64,000 nucleotides of DNA, from NCBI RefSeq assembly GCF_029852145.1, contig NC_079971.1, positions 4,459,697-4,523,696 on the forward strand, written 5' to 3'. Below, piece by piece: positions 24,238-36,013 of this stretch. The notes below the pieces were generated by a model. It was not told the DNA's origin. It ran no database searches and saw nothing but the letters and a program-made list of their open reading frames with translations. How positions within the stretch are numbered: position 1 is the stretch's first letter; the number at the start of each line of letters is the position of its first letter. The position numbers were made by a program, and so were the translations under genes. Source of the DNA: Microplitis mediator (lineage: Eukaryota; Arthropoda; Insecta; Hymenoptera; Braconidae).

Positions 24238-24324
24238 GAATCGCCCGTATTCATTCGGTGACACTTCTGGAGCAGTGATACTTCTTCTGAAGGGTTTGCT
24301 ACCCCTGGCCATTGTTGTCTTCAT
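24238..24324 (-). CDS. First coding exon of an unidentified minus-strand gene (29 codons)
   Basis: The exon starts at an ATG at 24,324 (a second in-frame ATG is at 24,312) and reads MKTTMARGSKPF, then RRSITAPEVSPNEYGRF, ending in phase 0 at a consensus donor TTC-GTAAGTTTT. The segment is clearly GC-richer than its surroundings and its codon use looks coding. The RRS-I-T-A-P motif resembles a 14-3-3 or basophilic-kinase site, but this is inference. No convincing second exon was found to the left: neither 24,118-24,150 nor 22,110-22,240 offers a good acceptor in frame. The rest may lie beyond a long intron or may be lost. I assign no function. Confidence 0.55.
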
Positions 24325-24749
24325 TGTTGCCAGTCACCACAGATCGACACAACACTCACTCAGTACTCAAGTTATTTCTAAATAAATATACATTGCATGT
24401 AAATAAGCTGGTGGTTTATTTAAATTATAGATTTTGATTTTTAATTATAGATAGCGGACTGGATTGATAATTATTTATATATTTATTTATTTATTTATTT
24501 AGTTATTAGATAAATATTCAAAGGAAGCTAAGACACGAGAAGGTGATGGCGTCGCAACCGGCACTAAAAGGAGCGGGAGAAGTACCGAGATGTCGACCCG
24601 CCAACTCGACTCACGATCGGTTGTATTTCGATACCAGGCATTTGAAAGCTGCTAGACAAGACTCTAATAGACTTGGGGTTTTGTTTTGTTATTTTATTGC
24701 TGGTGTTTGTATTTATTCTTTAAATTTAATTAAATTTTTTTTGTTAAGT

Positions 24750-25350
24750 TTATTTATGGCGGGAAAAATTAATTTTTAAATGGGTTTCAAATAAAAAAGT
24801 TTTGAGCGGGAATCGAACCGGAATTTTTATTTTTATAATTTGAATAAATTTTTGTGTTTGTTAGTTGAAATTAAAATTTTAATGAATTTATGGATTAATT
24901 AATTAAATATTTAAATTAAGTATTTTTGTAGTAAAGTTTTATTTGAATTGAAGTGTCAAATTTTCTTGGCAAAATTAAATGACTGTTTTTTTAAAATAGA
25001 AAATTTATTGATTTTTTTTAAAGTATGTTATTTATGGCGGGAAAAATAAATTTTAAAATGAAGTTTCAAATAAAAAGTTTTGAGCGGGAATCAAACTGGA
25101 ATCTTTACGCGGATAATTTTCATAAATTTCTATATTATATATTTGTTATTTGAAATGAAATATTTTAATAATTTTATGAATCAATTAATTAATTATTTAA
25201 ATTAAGACATATAATTATTTTTCAGTATAAATTTGAATGACAGTTTTTTTTTAAAAAACGAAAATTTAATATTTGAAAACAAGAATTTACGGAATTTTAT
25301 TAAAAATAATTTAAAAAATTCAAAGCGGGAATCGAACCCTAACCTTACGT
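24750..25350 (-). repeat. Tandem/degenerate units carrying a tRNA-like B box (SINE-like)
   Basis: Two long units about 278 bp apart each contain TTTATGGCGGGAAAAA (about 24,754 and 25,032), then AGTTTTGAGCGGGAATC (about 24,800 and 25,078), with a third shortened copy at 25,323 (AGCGGGAATCGAACCC). On the minus strand the last reads GGGTTCGATTCCCGCT, an exact tRNA T-arm/B-box. No matching acceptor stem or A box is visible, so these are not tRNA genes; tRNA-derived repeats are the best explanation. Confidence 0.55.
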
Positions 25351-25353
25351 TAA

Positions 25354-26076
25354 GGGGGATAGCCACTGTGATGATCGAAAAAATAGGTGATTTTCGGGAA
25401 TTTTTTCGACTGGGATAATAAAGGAATTTGGGGATCGGGTTTTTTTTTGTTTTCTAAAGTATACATTGAGGATAATTCTCCTAAATTTTCATTAAAAAAT
25501 ATCATCTTGTTACAAAGTTATAAGCATTTTTGTGGAGCAACAAAAAAATTTCCCCCACCTCGGTGTCATCTCTAACTCAAAAACGGATTATCAGAAACAA
25601 AAAAACCAAACGGCGTTGTAATCTGTATGCATGTGGTTATCGTTCCACGTAGGGGATTTTGAAAATTTGGATTTGAAAAAAAATGGCGACATATTAAAAA
25701 TTTTTTCGTTATTTTTTCTCATTTTTTTGGATTCAAACAGCCCTAAAAAATCTTAAAAATCAAAATTTTCAAAATCCCCTACCTGCAACTTTAGCTACTG
25801 AATAGACGAATACGGCAAAAAAAAAAGTTGCGAATTGGTTGATATTTATGAAAATTACAGATGTCACCAGTTCAAAAAAAGTAGTTTCGAGAAAAATGCG
25901 TTTAAAGTTTTTAGTCGATGCAACGGTCCGTTGACACGCTGTCCCAAAAATGACTATAACTTGAAAAATATTCAGAATTTTCATATAAAACTTTAGATAC
26001 ATATTTTTGAACATATACACTTTGATTTAATAAAAAAAAAATTTTTTTTTTTGAAATTTCACAGTGGCTATCCCTC
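25354..26076. mobile_element. TTAA-flanked inverted-repeat element, 723 bp
   Basis: The left end GGGGGATAGCCACTGTG and right end CACAGTGGCTATCCCTC are inverted repeats of about 17 bp with one mismatch. Both are immediately flanked by TTAA (25,350-25,353 and 26,077-26,080), the target duplication expected for piggyBac-type transposition. No transposase is encoded, so it is a non-autonomous copy. It sits right next to the third SINE-like copy. The class is inferred from the TTAA duplication alone. Confidence 0.7.
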
Positions 26077-27921
26077 TTAACTTTTTATTAAAAAACAAAC
26101 CAAAATTTGTTTTAAAAAATAACTATTTTGGTAATTTAAAATAAATAAAAAAGTTAATGACCCAATTTCAGAATTCAAATAATAAAATACCTAAAAAAAA
26201 AATTCTCGCGAATTGAATCATAAAATAATCTTTTTAAATCTATTTTTCAGTATAAATATATCTAAAAAAAATATTCAAAAATAGTTTATCGTATTTTTAA
26301 AACAAACTCAGCCTTACTATTGATAGTAAATTTAAATTTATCATTTAAATATACAGTTAAATTAATAGTTATAGTAAAATTTGCCTCTCTAGTCCACTCT
26401 CGAATGTATCACACATGTCCATACATACATAAATATATACATACACACATAAACATATATATACATACTTACAAATATAAAATATATGAATCTAATGGTC
26501 GAGTGGTTTGTAGTTAGCAATAATTTTCTTGCATTACCAACTAAACTATCATATATCTATACTATATAATATACACCCACGCGTATCGCGAAACCGCGAC
26601 GTCATATTCTGGCTCAAAAGTCAACTTGACTCAGTTATAACGTAATAAAAGAACTAAGATATTATTTAAATATTCTTGGAAGACGTTCAGAATTTTATTC
26701 CTCAAGAAAATTAACTTGTTTATATATTAATAAATATTTATACACATATATATATAATATTTGCATACAAATAGCTTTACATATTTAATATTTTAAATTA
26801 ATTAAATGAATAATGTTTTTAAAAGGTAAATAAATATCCCGGTAATTAAAAAAAATAAATAAATAAATAATAAAAAAATGTTTTTATGGATTTTTAATAT
26901 TAATTATTATCATGTAATGATTTAAATTAATAACCTTGGCACAATCATGCTGATGTACTCGTCAATCAGGAATTTATAAATGCAGATTATTTAATATTTA
27001 TTATCGGATGGTCATAAGTTGAGAGATTTAATTTAAATTATAAGTTGATTGAGACAGATCGTGGATTACACGGCGGTATTCTATAAAAGGTAATTGCTAT
27101 TCATATTATACTAAATTGTAACATAAAATTACCTGTTGTCTTCAGAAGTAATCGTTGTAATTACATATATATATATATATTTTTTTTTAAATCTCCGGCT
27201 GAATGAACGCAATTTATTTTCCTCATGTCGTTTTATTTAATTTATTTTATTCTTCGGTTTGTTTTGTATTTTTTTTATTTTTAATGAGGAGTAATGTGAG
27301 ATCTTAAGAAACTGCATATTAATTTTTAAAACAGAGATTAGTGTTGACATTTCTATTGACAGTAAAAAATAATAACGTGTGTGCAGTATGCAGGTGGCAT
27401 GCGAGTTGACGTTTAGTTATGATCACTGACCCTGGAAATAATAATAAAATAAATAAAATAAAAAATGTTTTATGTAAATACGTACTGACCAAATAAATAT
27501 ATGTTTGTTATATATGAGTATGAGTTGGGAGTTAAGTATGAGAAATAAAATTTAATTTGACGTATATAATTTCTAATGGAGTGATTCCCGTACGTGTGTT
27601 ACTCAACTTATATTTATACTGGTATATATATAACATTGATGCTGGAGATTATTTTTGATTATACTAGACAATGTGAGGGTAATTATTGACATTAATGGTC
27701 TGATGATCTAGAAATGTATTATTATCTCATTATTGATGGAAGAGTGTTATTATTCAGTACAATGAAAAGTTAATGATAGGCAACGCCTTTGTTCTTAACT
27801 TTTACGGGTTTGTGGTGAAAGGAAATTTATACTTTTTTTCTAAGAGTCATTTTTGTATTAAATTTTTTTTTTGCTTTTGCAGTTTTTAATTTTTTGTGCT
27901 AAAAAATTTTTATAAGGTAAT

Positions 27922-28109
27922 GGTACCAAATATTGACTGTGTCATTAAATGACCGTACCTACTCCAAAAATTGAAAAATTTGGAAATTTTGATTTTATAA
28001 AAAATTTAAGTATGAATTTTTAATTTTTCATCAATTAGATGCAGAAATTTTTTCATTTTGATATTTAGGTACCCGGTCATTAAATGGAACTTGGTCAATA
28101 TTTGGTACT
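27922..28109. mobile_element. MITE with GGTACCAAATATTGAC termini, copy 1
   Basis: The left end GGTACCAAATATTGACTG and right end TTGGTCAATATTTGGTACTG are inverted repeats of about 16 bp. Interior phrases TCATTAAATGACCGTACC and TAGGTACCCGGTCATTAAAT are also mirrored, making the element largely self-complementary. Length about 188 bp. Confidence 0.75.
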
Positions 28110-28139
28110 GTTACTCTACAAAAAATTTTATTAACTGAT

Positions 28140-28800
28140 TTTTAAAAAAATTTAATACAAAAATTATGACATAATTTTAATACCGAAATTATTAAAAATA
28201 ATTTGAATTCAAAATTAATTTTTAAAAAAATTTTAATGCAAAAATTATTAAAAATAATTTGAATTCAAAATTAAAAGTACGAAATATTGACTGTGCCATT
28301 CAATGACTGTACCTACCCTCAAAAATGGAAAAATTTGGAAATTTTGATTTTATAAAAAATATGTAAGTATGAATTTTTAATTTTTCATCAATTAAATGCA
28401 GCGATTTGTTCATTTTGATATTTAGGTACCCGGTCATAAAATGGAACTTGGTCAATATTTGGTACTGTCATTTTACAAAAAATTTTATAATCTGATTTTT
28501 AAAAAAATTTAATACAAAAATTATGACATGTAATTTAAGTACGAAATTTAATACCGAAATTATTAAAAATAATTTGAATTCAAAATTAATTTAAAATTAA
28601 TTTTTAAAAAAATTTGAATGCAAAAATTATTAAAAATAATTTGAATTCAAAATTTATTTAAAATTAATTTTTAAAAAAATTTTAATGCAAAAATTATTAA
28701 AAATAATTTGAATTCAAAATTTATTGAAAATTAATTTTTAAAAGAAACTTAATACAAAAATTATTAAAAAGATTTAATAAAAAAATAATTTGCCATAAAA
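28140..28800. repeat. AT-rich tandem repeat, 56-67 bp units, interrupted by a MITE
   Basis: The phrase AAAATAATTTGAATTCAAAA recurs with GAATTC at 28,205, 28,261, 28,576, 28,643 and 28,710. Spacings are 56, 67 and 67 bp within the blocks. The gap between the second and third copies is filled by the second GGTACCAAATATTGAC element. Confidence 0.8.
28276..28467. mobile_element. MITE with GGTACCAAATATTGAC termini, copy 2
   Basis: It is nearly identical to the copy at 27,922 over its whole length. The left terminus is altered to AGTACGAAATATTGACTG, while the right is intact (GGTCAATATTTGGTACTG). It sits inside the 56-67-bp tandem array. Given the similarity it may have arisen by duplication of the whole segment rather than by separate transposition. 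Confidence 0.75.
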
Positions 28801-30339
28801 AAGAATTATTTAGAAAAAAAAAACTTACAAATTACTTTTAAAAATAATTAAAAATTAATGAGTAATAAAATTTTCCATAGAATAAATTGAATATAAAACT
28901 GAATAAACTGTAAAAAATGTAATTATTTAATAAATAATATTAGTAATAAAAAGGCGCCATAAAAAAGATAAACCATCAGATATTTAAATAAAATCTAAAA
29001 ATACAAAAGTACAAGTGAATAATATAAGATTTTCTCAAGTTAATAGTTATTCGCAAACAATTTCTGACTTTACAAGCTAATAATTCAAGTAGTAGACCAA
29101 CGTGTCTAACGTTTTACGAAGGTCGTGTACTCATTTTATTTAAAAACTCATACAGAGCCCCAAGATATTGCTGTGCCTTATGCCTTATGCCTCACATTAC
29201 ACAACGACGATTAATGGACATTAATAACTCCTATCGTTTAAAAAAAATGCAGGAAGATCTTACGGAAAAACCATCGGATAATTAGAGATCCAGAAGCTAG
29301 AGATCGAGTACACATGTAGAGTTAGATAAACATTTAAGTAGACATTGAAGCAAAAAAATCAAGGACTGAGAAAAAAATCACAGACTTGTCTCACAAATCT
29401 TTCTCGTTCTTCAACAACTCCAACTTTAAGTACTCAATGGCTTTTTTTTTATCATCATCGACATTAAGCTTAACCGAGTGCCGGCTTTTCGCAACGCCGG
29501 CAGATTGTTCCGAAGCGATAATACTCTAGAGTTATTGTGCAATCAACGTTATAAGTTAAGTAAGTTTACCTTTTTTTTACATATTTTATTTTATTCATAA
29601 CGATTGTGTTTTTATTTTAATTTCTGAAGGATTCGTTCACTTTTAATTGGTCATTTAAAAAGACCTCTGACTTTAAATGACGAAAAATTTCTTAATTTTA
29701 ATTGTTTGTATTCCAGTTCAAAATATTTTAATTGTTTCTAAGTTTAAATTTGAATAAGAAAACATTTTTAAATTTGGCGCGAAATTTTGTAAATTTGAAA
29801 ATATAAAAGTTGGCGCTTTGAATTTTTAAATAATTAAGGGCAGTTTCAAAACTCGCATAAAAAAAAAATCATGACCCTAAAATGTCAAGGGTATTCATAT
29901 TTTGTAAACAAATAAATATAAATATCGTGATCATTTATTATTATTATTAGAAAACAACCGTAAGGACATTATCAATTTGGTTTAATAAAATTTAAAAAAC
30001 AAAGATCGACTAATAGATTTGACATTTTAAATTATACTGTTGACAAACAAAATCAACGAGACCGTACATTTTAACGCGCACTTACTACTTATATATTTTT
30101 CGCAAAAATAAAATATATTAAAAGCCTATTGATATATTTATTCATTAATATTTAATTTATTAATTTATCTGCAATCTAAATTAATTACATGTCAGTTGTT
30201 GCTTAGAAATAATTAATATTTTTCTACAAAATATTTTTTGCCCCATGTGCGCATAAATTCTACGTCACTGAATTTGTTTTAAAAAAATAATAAATAGAAC
30301 CAGGATTTTTGCTTTTATTTAAAAATAATAATTAATAAT

Positions 30340-30900
30340 TAATGGTGTCAAATTTTGAAATTACAGTGGAAATATTGGCCGTGTAGAAAAATTTTTTAAA
30401 TAAAAGTTTTAGGAAATTTTATTTTCTAGAGAAAATGTATCTTATGATTTCTTTATACGACCAATATTTTCACCGTAATTTCAAAATTAAGATTTTCATA
30501 ATTAACAAAAATTTGAATAATTAATTATGAATCTCAATTTTTGAATTAGGGTGAAAATATTGGTCGCATAAAAAAATCATAAGAGACATTTTTTTTGTAA
30601 AAACAAATTTCCTACAACTTTTGTTTGAAAATTTTTTTATACAGCCAATATTTTCACTGTAATTCAAAAATTGAGATTCATAATGAATATTCAAATTTTT
30701 GTTAATTATGAAAATCTTCATTTTGAAATTACGGTGAAAATGTTGGTCATATAAAAAAATCATAAGAGACATTTTTTTTTTGTAAAAACAAATTTCCTAC
30801 AACTTTTGTTTGAAAAATTTTTTTATAAGACCAATATTTTCGCCGCAATTTTAAAAATTTGAACCAGTTATTTCAAAGTTAAGGCAAAAATCTTGTCCCT
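30340..30900. repeat. Palindromic array with 185-bp spacing
   Basis: The motif AAATTTCCTACAACTTTTGT recurs (CCTACAAC at 30,611 and 30,796, spacing 185 bp), with a related one at about 30,416. Each is flanked by mirrored phrases of the type GGTGAAAATATTGGTC and GACCAATATTTTCACCG, so each unit folds back. The 83-residue minus ORF here is part of the repeat and is not a gene. Confidence 0.8.
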
Positions 30901-32869
30901 ATTAATAAAAAATGTCACATTTAAAAAAAAAAATTATCAAGCCCATTAATTAAAATTGTATTTTTTTTAAATTCTATCTACAGTTTAATGTTTTTGAATT
31001 ATAAAAATATAAAAAAAATAAAACAATGAAACTGTCATTTAAAATTTGAATATCTCTAGAAATTCTCCTTAATTATTTGAAATAAAAAAAAAATATATGT
31101 TATACTTATTGGTCTTCCTTCCTCTGTCCATCATCACCCACGTCCGAATCGTGTCCACTTCTCTGGTATCATTAATCAGCAATGAAAACAGTTTCATAAC
31201 ATCTCATTACTTGTTCTCCTTATCTTCTTATCAGCATATCAAATTTTAAATTTTAAATTCACTAATTTACAACGTCCGACAATCTTCTTCTTCTTGTCCA
31301 CCGGAATATATTTTTTTATTTACACATTTTTTATATTAAAAATAATAATAAATATCAAGGATAAGTAAATAAAATTTAATTATCAAAACATGTATAACGA
31401 TTTATTGAGGAGCTAATTCAAGCAATTAATTTTTAATTATCGTGAAATGCAGGTACCTACCCAAGTTTTTTTTTTTTTTTGTTTTTTTTATTTTATTAAT
31501 TTTTTTTTCATATTTTTAGTTATCGCTACTCTCTAATTTAAATATTAATCATAATAATCATAATAATTAATCCTTACAATTCACCTTTATGCTCATTGTA
31601 TTTTTTTTTTTCTCGTGGTTAGACTAGACTACGTAATGTGAAGCCTTTATTATTATAATTATTATTAATCATACATATATATATATATTTTTTTTAATCT
31701 TAAAGTGTACTTTTGATTGCCAGTCTTCAATGCTCTGCTATTTTTGCCATGATAAATAATTATGTTTTTTTTTTTTAAATCTGTATCGTCGCCACGAGAT
31801 TTTAAATCCTAAAAATTTGATTCAACACGCACACATATATTTATATTAAATATATATTTATATTAATTAATGTACAAGAAAAGCATCTTCCGTGACGTAA
31901 ATTTATTTTAAAATTCAGTTATTTAAATTTACCGCCAACGAAAGAAAACTTTGAAAAGTGCGCAGCCACATCTACGTGTCACAATTTTTTTTTCTTTTAA
32001 TCAATTAATTAATTAACTAATTAATTAATATTTAATACAAAGAGAAGTCTTGATACCTCACGGATTTTAAGTGAAAGACATGATTTATATATTTATAAAA
32101 TACCAACATAAATTTATATTCGATTAAAATAAATAATAAATTCTACATAAAAAATTTATCATTTTTTAATACAAAATCTAATATATGACAAATTAATTAT
32201 TGACACTGAGATTTAAACTGTTTTTTTTTTTCGCAAGATAAATTTGAATTCACTAGCGTAATTATGATTTACTTTAAATACTTTTAATTAATTATTTAAA
32301 ATTTAAACTGCATTTTTTAATATATATGATCCGCGAGATAGATTTAGTATTTAAAACCTCATAAATTTACAAATAATTATTATTTACATGGTTACAATAT
32401 ACGGCCTCGGCCTCTATACAAGTGATTAAACACACTATTATTTACATTACAATAGGCTGAGACAATTATTATCTGAATAATAAGAACTGGCTAATTGGTC
32501 TACATAAATTCGGAAACAGTAAATTCATTTAAAAACTTTGTCTTTGTCTTTTTTATTTACTCTTTCTTCATTCGCATGACAATGGCAGTGCTGTGACAAA
32601 CAGAACTATTTTTTTAGTGCCAATATTTACAAGTTATTATTATTAATAAGTTTAGTTATTTTTTAAATTATTGTTAACTACCAGTGCTCAAATTTTTTAA
32701 CTTTAATTATACAATATATGCTTATTCTTTTTATATTTATTAACTAATTGTTTAAACATGATAATATTAAGGCCTCTTAGTTACTAAAACAGGTAATCAC
32801 ACTGTTACTTTTTTTCGGATGCCCAATTTTTGAATCCAGTCTAAATCCAATCGAAAACTATTTTATTTT

Positions 32870-33800
32870 TATTCTTTTAAATCCACCCCCTCCCCTCCCT
32901 CTCATTTCTTACCCACACCCACACAAAAAAAAATAATTTCTTAGTGCAAAAAGTATTTTCACTTACAAATTAATTTTATCTTCGTTCAAATTTTACAAAA
33001 TAGAATAATTGTCACCAGAAAAGTACGCGCGAAATTCAAATTTAAAATTTGTGTTACATATTTCCCTTCAACTTAAGGTCGTTCTATAAATGAATTTACT
33101 GTAAAACTCAAATATTTTTTATTATCTAAAAAAAAAATTTATTGTTTTCAGTAACGAGCCATTTAAAAATAACGTTTATTATTTTTTAAACTCCCCCTTC
33201 TCTCCCTTACTTGTACCCGCACCCAAAAAAGAATTTCTTAATTCAAAAAATATTTTGACTTATAAATTAGTTTTATCTTCGCTCAATTTTTACAGGATAA
33301 AAAAATTGTCACAAAATAGCGCGAAATTTAAATTTAAAAAAAATGAATGAAAATTCAAATTTGTTACGGGACCATCCCCCTCCCCCCAGATCGTCTCATA
33401 AATGAATTTCTTGTAAAACTCAAATATTTTTTTATTAATTCTATAAAAGATTTAATTTATTCAGTAATGGGCCATTTAAAAATTACGTTTATTATTTTTT
33501 AAACTCCCCCTTCTATCCTTTACTTGCACCCGCACCCAAAAGAGAATTTCTTAATGCAAAAAATATTTTGTCTTACAAATAAATTTTATCTTCGCTCAAA
33601 TTTTACAGAATAAAAAAATTGTCACAAAATACCGCAAAATTTAAATTTAAAAAAAATGAATGAAAATTCAAATTTGTGTTACGAGACCATCCCCTCTCCC
33701 CCCAGATCGTCTCATAAATGAATTTACCGTTAAACTAAAACATTTTTTTGATTTTATAAAAATATTTTAGTCAGTAACTGGATTTAAAAATTAGACAGCC
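32870..33800. repeat. 310-bp tandem repeat, about three units
   Basis: A C-rich phrase (ACTCCCCCTTCT) recurs at about 32,885 (diverged), 33,191 and 33,504, giving a period of about 310 bp. In each unit it is followed by TTTATCTTCGCTCAA, the ACCATCCCC(C/T)TCCCCCCAGA block and CATAAATGAATTT. The second and third units are nearly identical, so they amplified recently. Confidence 0.85.
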
Positions 33801-34689
33801 GATTTTTTAAAAATGATTTTCTATTTATTTATTTTCCTTTTATTTATTTATTAATTTATCCATAAGTTCTACGTAAGAAAGCGATCCTTTCACTATCACT
33901 GCACTTTATTTTATTAATAATAATTAAAAATGGCCAATTAGTCATCCACGAGACTAAAACAATAATAATAATAATAAGGAAGTTTATTTCGGAAGGTAAT
34001 CAGAGAGTAGGATTTCCAATTAAAAATAAACAAACGTATTTGTAATTTAAAAAAAAAAAAAAAAAAGTCGGTGCATCTTGAATTTTCACACTTTCTATAT
34101 AATCAAGGCAATTTAAATATCAAATAAATAATTAATTACCTTAATTATTTAGTAATATTAATAAATCGATAAATTAAGTTTATTTAGTTTTATTTTTACG
34201 TAAACTTATTTTTAAATTCTACAATAGTATACCTTATTCTTAATAAATCTCCATGCTCGTGAGATTATATTTAGTCGTACTCGATAAAATCCAAATATCC
34301 ATGGATTTTAAATGAGATCTTACGAGAAATGCTTTTGTTTAGTTTTGTTAATCCGGATAAATATCCAAATAATAGTGCAGTGCACTCTGCTTATTTACAA
34401 ATACAAATCGAAATAGTTTTTTCAAATTTAATTTAACTCCTCTGTCAACTCAAATTTATTTATTAACTATTTTTCCTTTTGTTTTCATTTTTATTCTTTT
34501 AACTCGGCAGCATTCGCTGGCTAAATTGGCAGGACAGTCTAAAATACGCTTATTACAATTTTATTATAAACATTATTATTGTTATAGTTCATAAATTTGT
34601 CATTACTGGCTATAGAATAATTATTTACAATTGCAAATTAATTTGCTTAATGGAACAGTTTTTTAAACAAAATCCTTTGACGGTACCGC

Positions 34690-35042
34690 GACTAGTTACC
34701 CGAGGACAAAATAATCAGAAGCTAAATAATCGTATATATTAATTATCAGTGACTTTACATAAATATTAATTTTTAATTTTAAACTCAGTGATAAATTATA
34801 GAAATTTTTTACAATAATTAAAATTTTTTAAATTGATCACTTTGAGTTAAAAATTTTTTTTACTCAATTTCTACAGTAGATTTCAGTAAAAATTTTTTAA
34901 TTAATTAACAATTGTGATAATTAATGTTTCGTTTGCGTTTATTTTGAAATTTTAAATTATAAACTTACAGAAACTGATTTTTGAAAAAATACATACGATT
35001 ATAGACCTCAGTAACTTTGTCCTCGGGTCAAATGTTACAGAA
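34690..35042. mobile_element. Inverted-repeat element with GTTACCCGAGGACAAA arms
   Basis: The left arm AGTTACCCGAGGACAAAATA (about 34,694) is mirrored by TTTGTCCTCGGGTCAAATGT at about 35,017. Internal mirrored phrases include AAACTCAGTGATAAATT and AATTGATCACTTTGAGTT. Length about 350 bp, with no ORF. Confidence 0.6.
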
Positions 35043-35538
35043 CCTGACATTTTATGAATTACATTTTAAAAATAAATTAATTAATAAGTTTGTCGGATAA
35101 ATATTTAAAATTGTGAGAAACCCAAAAAAGGATAAATTTGTTTATATCAATAAATATGTACAGTGATGACTTATTTACAAATGGAATAATGATAGGCGTT
35201 AGTTGACTGAACTACGCCGCTAGGTGGCTAAATCCACCTTTCAAGTTCGTGTGAAGAAACAGTTTAATTGTATTATGATTACCCCCACTCACTAATTTAA
35301 AGTGAAATTACTTATAGATTGTATTTAAATCACAAGTAATTCCCCAAATATTATTACATATGAATCATTTGACGCAGAGATCATCAGCAATAGATGACCA
35401 AATGCGTTCGATTTACACACAAAGTGTAATAATATTTTTAGGTTTAGGAGGGGTTAAATCTGTCATGAATTCATTCAGTTGATTAAGTAATTGCAATTAA
35501 CTGAGTGCAATAACTATTTTCAATTATTCAGACAGTCT

Positions 35539-36013
35539 CACAAATTACCCCCACTTTTCAAAATTATCTTATGAAGAATTACCTCAGGTGTTTTCGATCT
35601 TTACCCCCACTTTGGGTGGTCTATACACTAAATATTCTCCCACTTTTATTTGCGCATGCGCGGTTTGAAAAGTTTTAGAAGTGGGAGAGACTCTGAAGTT
35701 CATTCTCTCTCACGGACAAGTTCGTGTCTGACTCAACTGTCCCATATTTAAATTTTATTAATTAATTGCAGATTCCAGTGTCTTAAAAAAAAAGGACTAC
35801 GTCTTCATTTTGACAGGACATAGATTCAAAAAAATTAATCACCTGTTTAATTTCTTATATAAATTTTAACCTGAAAAATTTTAAATCTATATCCTGGAAA
35901 ATTATAAATACGTCGCCTTTTTTTCCCTTAACGCTTTAGTTTTTTTTTACATTAATTGGTAAAATTCCCGAACTGTAGTCTGGATAATTTAAAAAAGTGG
36001 GGGGTAATTTGTA
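35539..36013. mobile_element. Inverted-repeat element with ACAAATTACCCCCAC termini
   Basis: The left end CACAAATTACCCCCACTTTT then AAAATTATC is mirrored by GATAATTTAAAAAAGTGG then GGGTAATTTGTAAG. Length about 475 bp. Loose copies of the ACCCCCACT phrase at 35,281 and 35,604 suggest an older relative nearby. Confidence 0.6.

Noticed and set aside
24800..24820. tRNA gene on the minus strand
   Set aside because: Only the T-arm/B box is present. No anticodon arm or acceptor stem can be paired around it.
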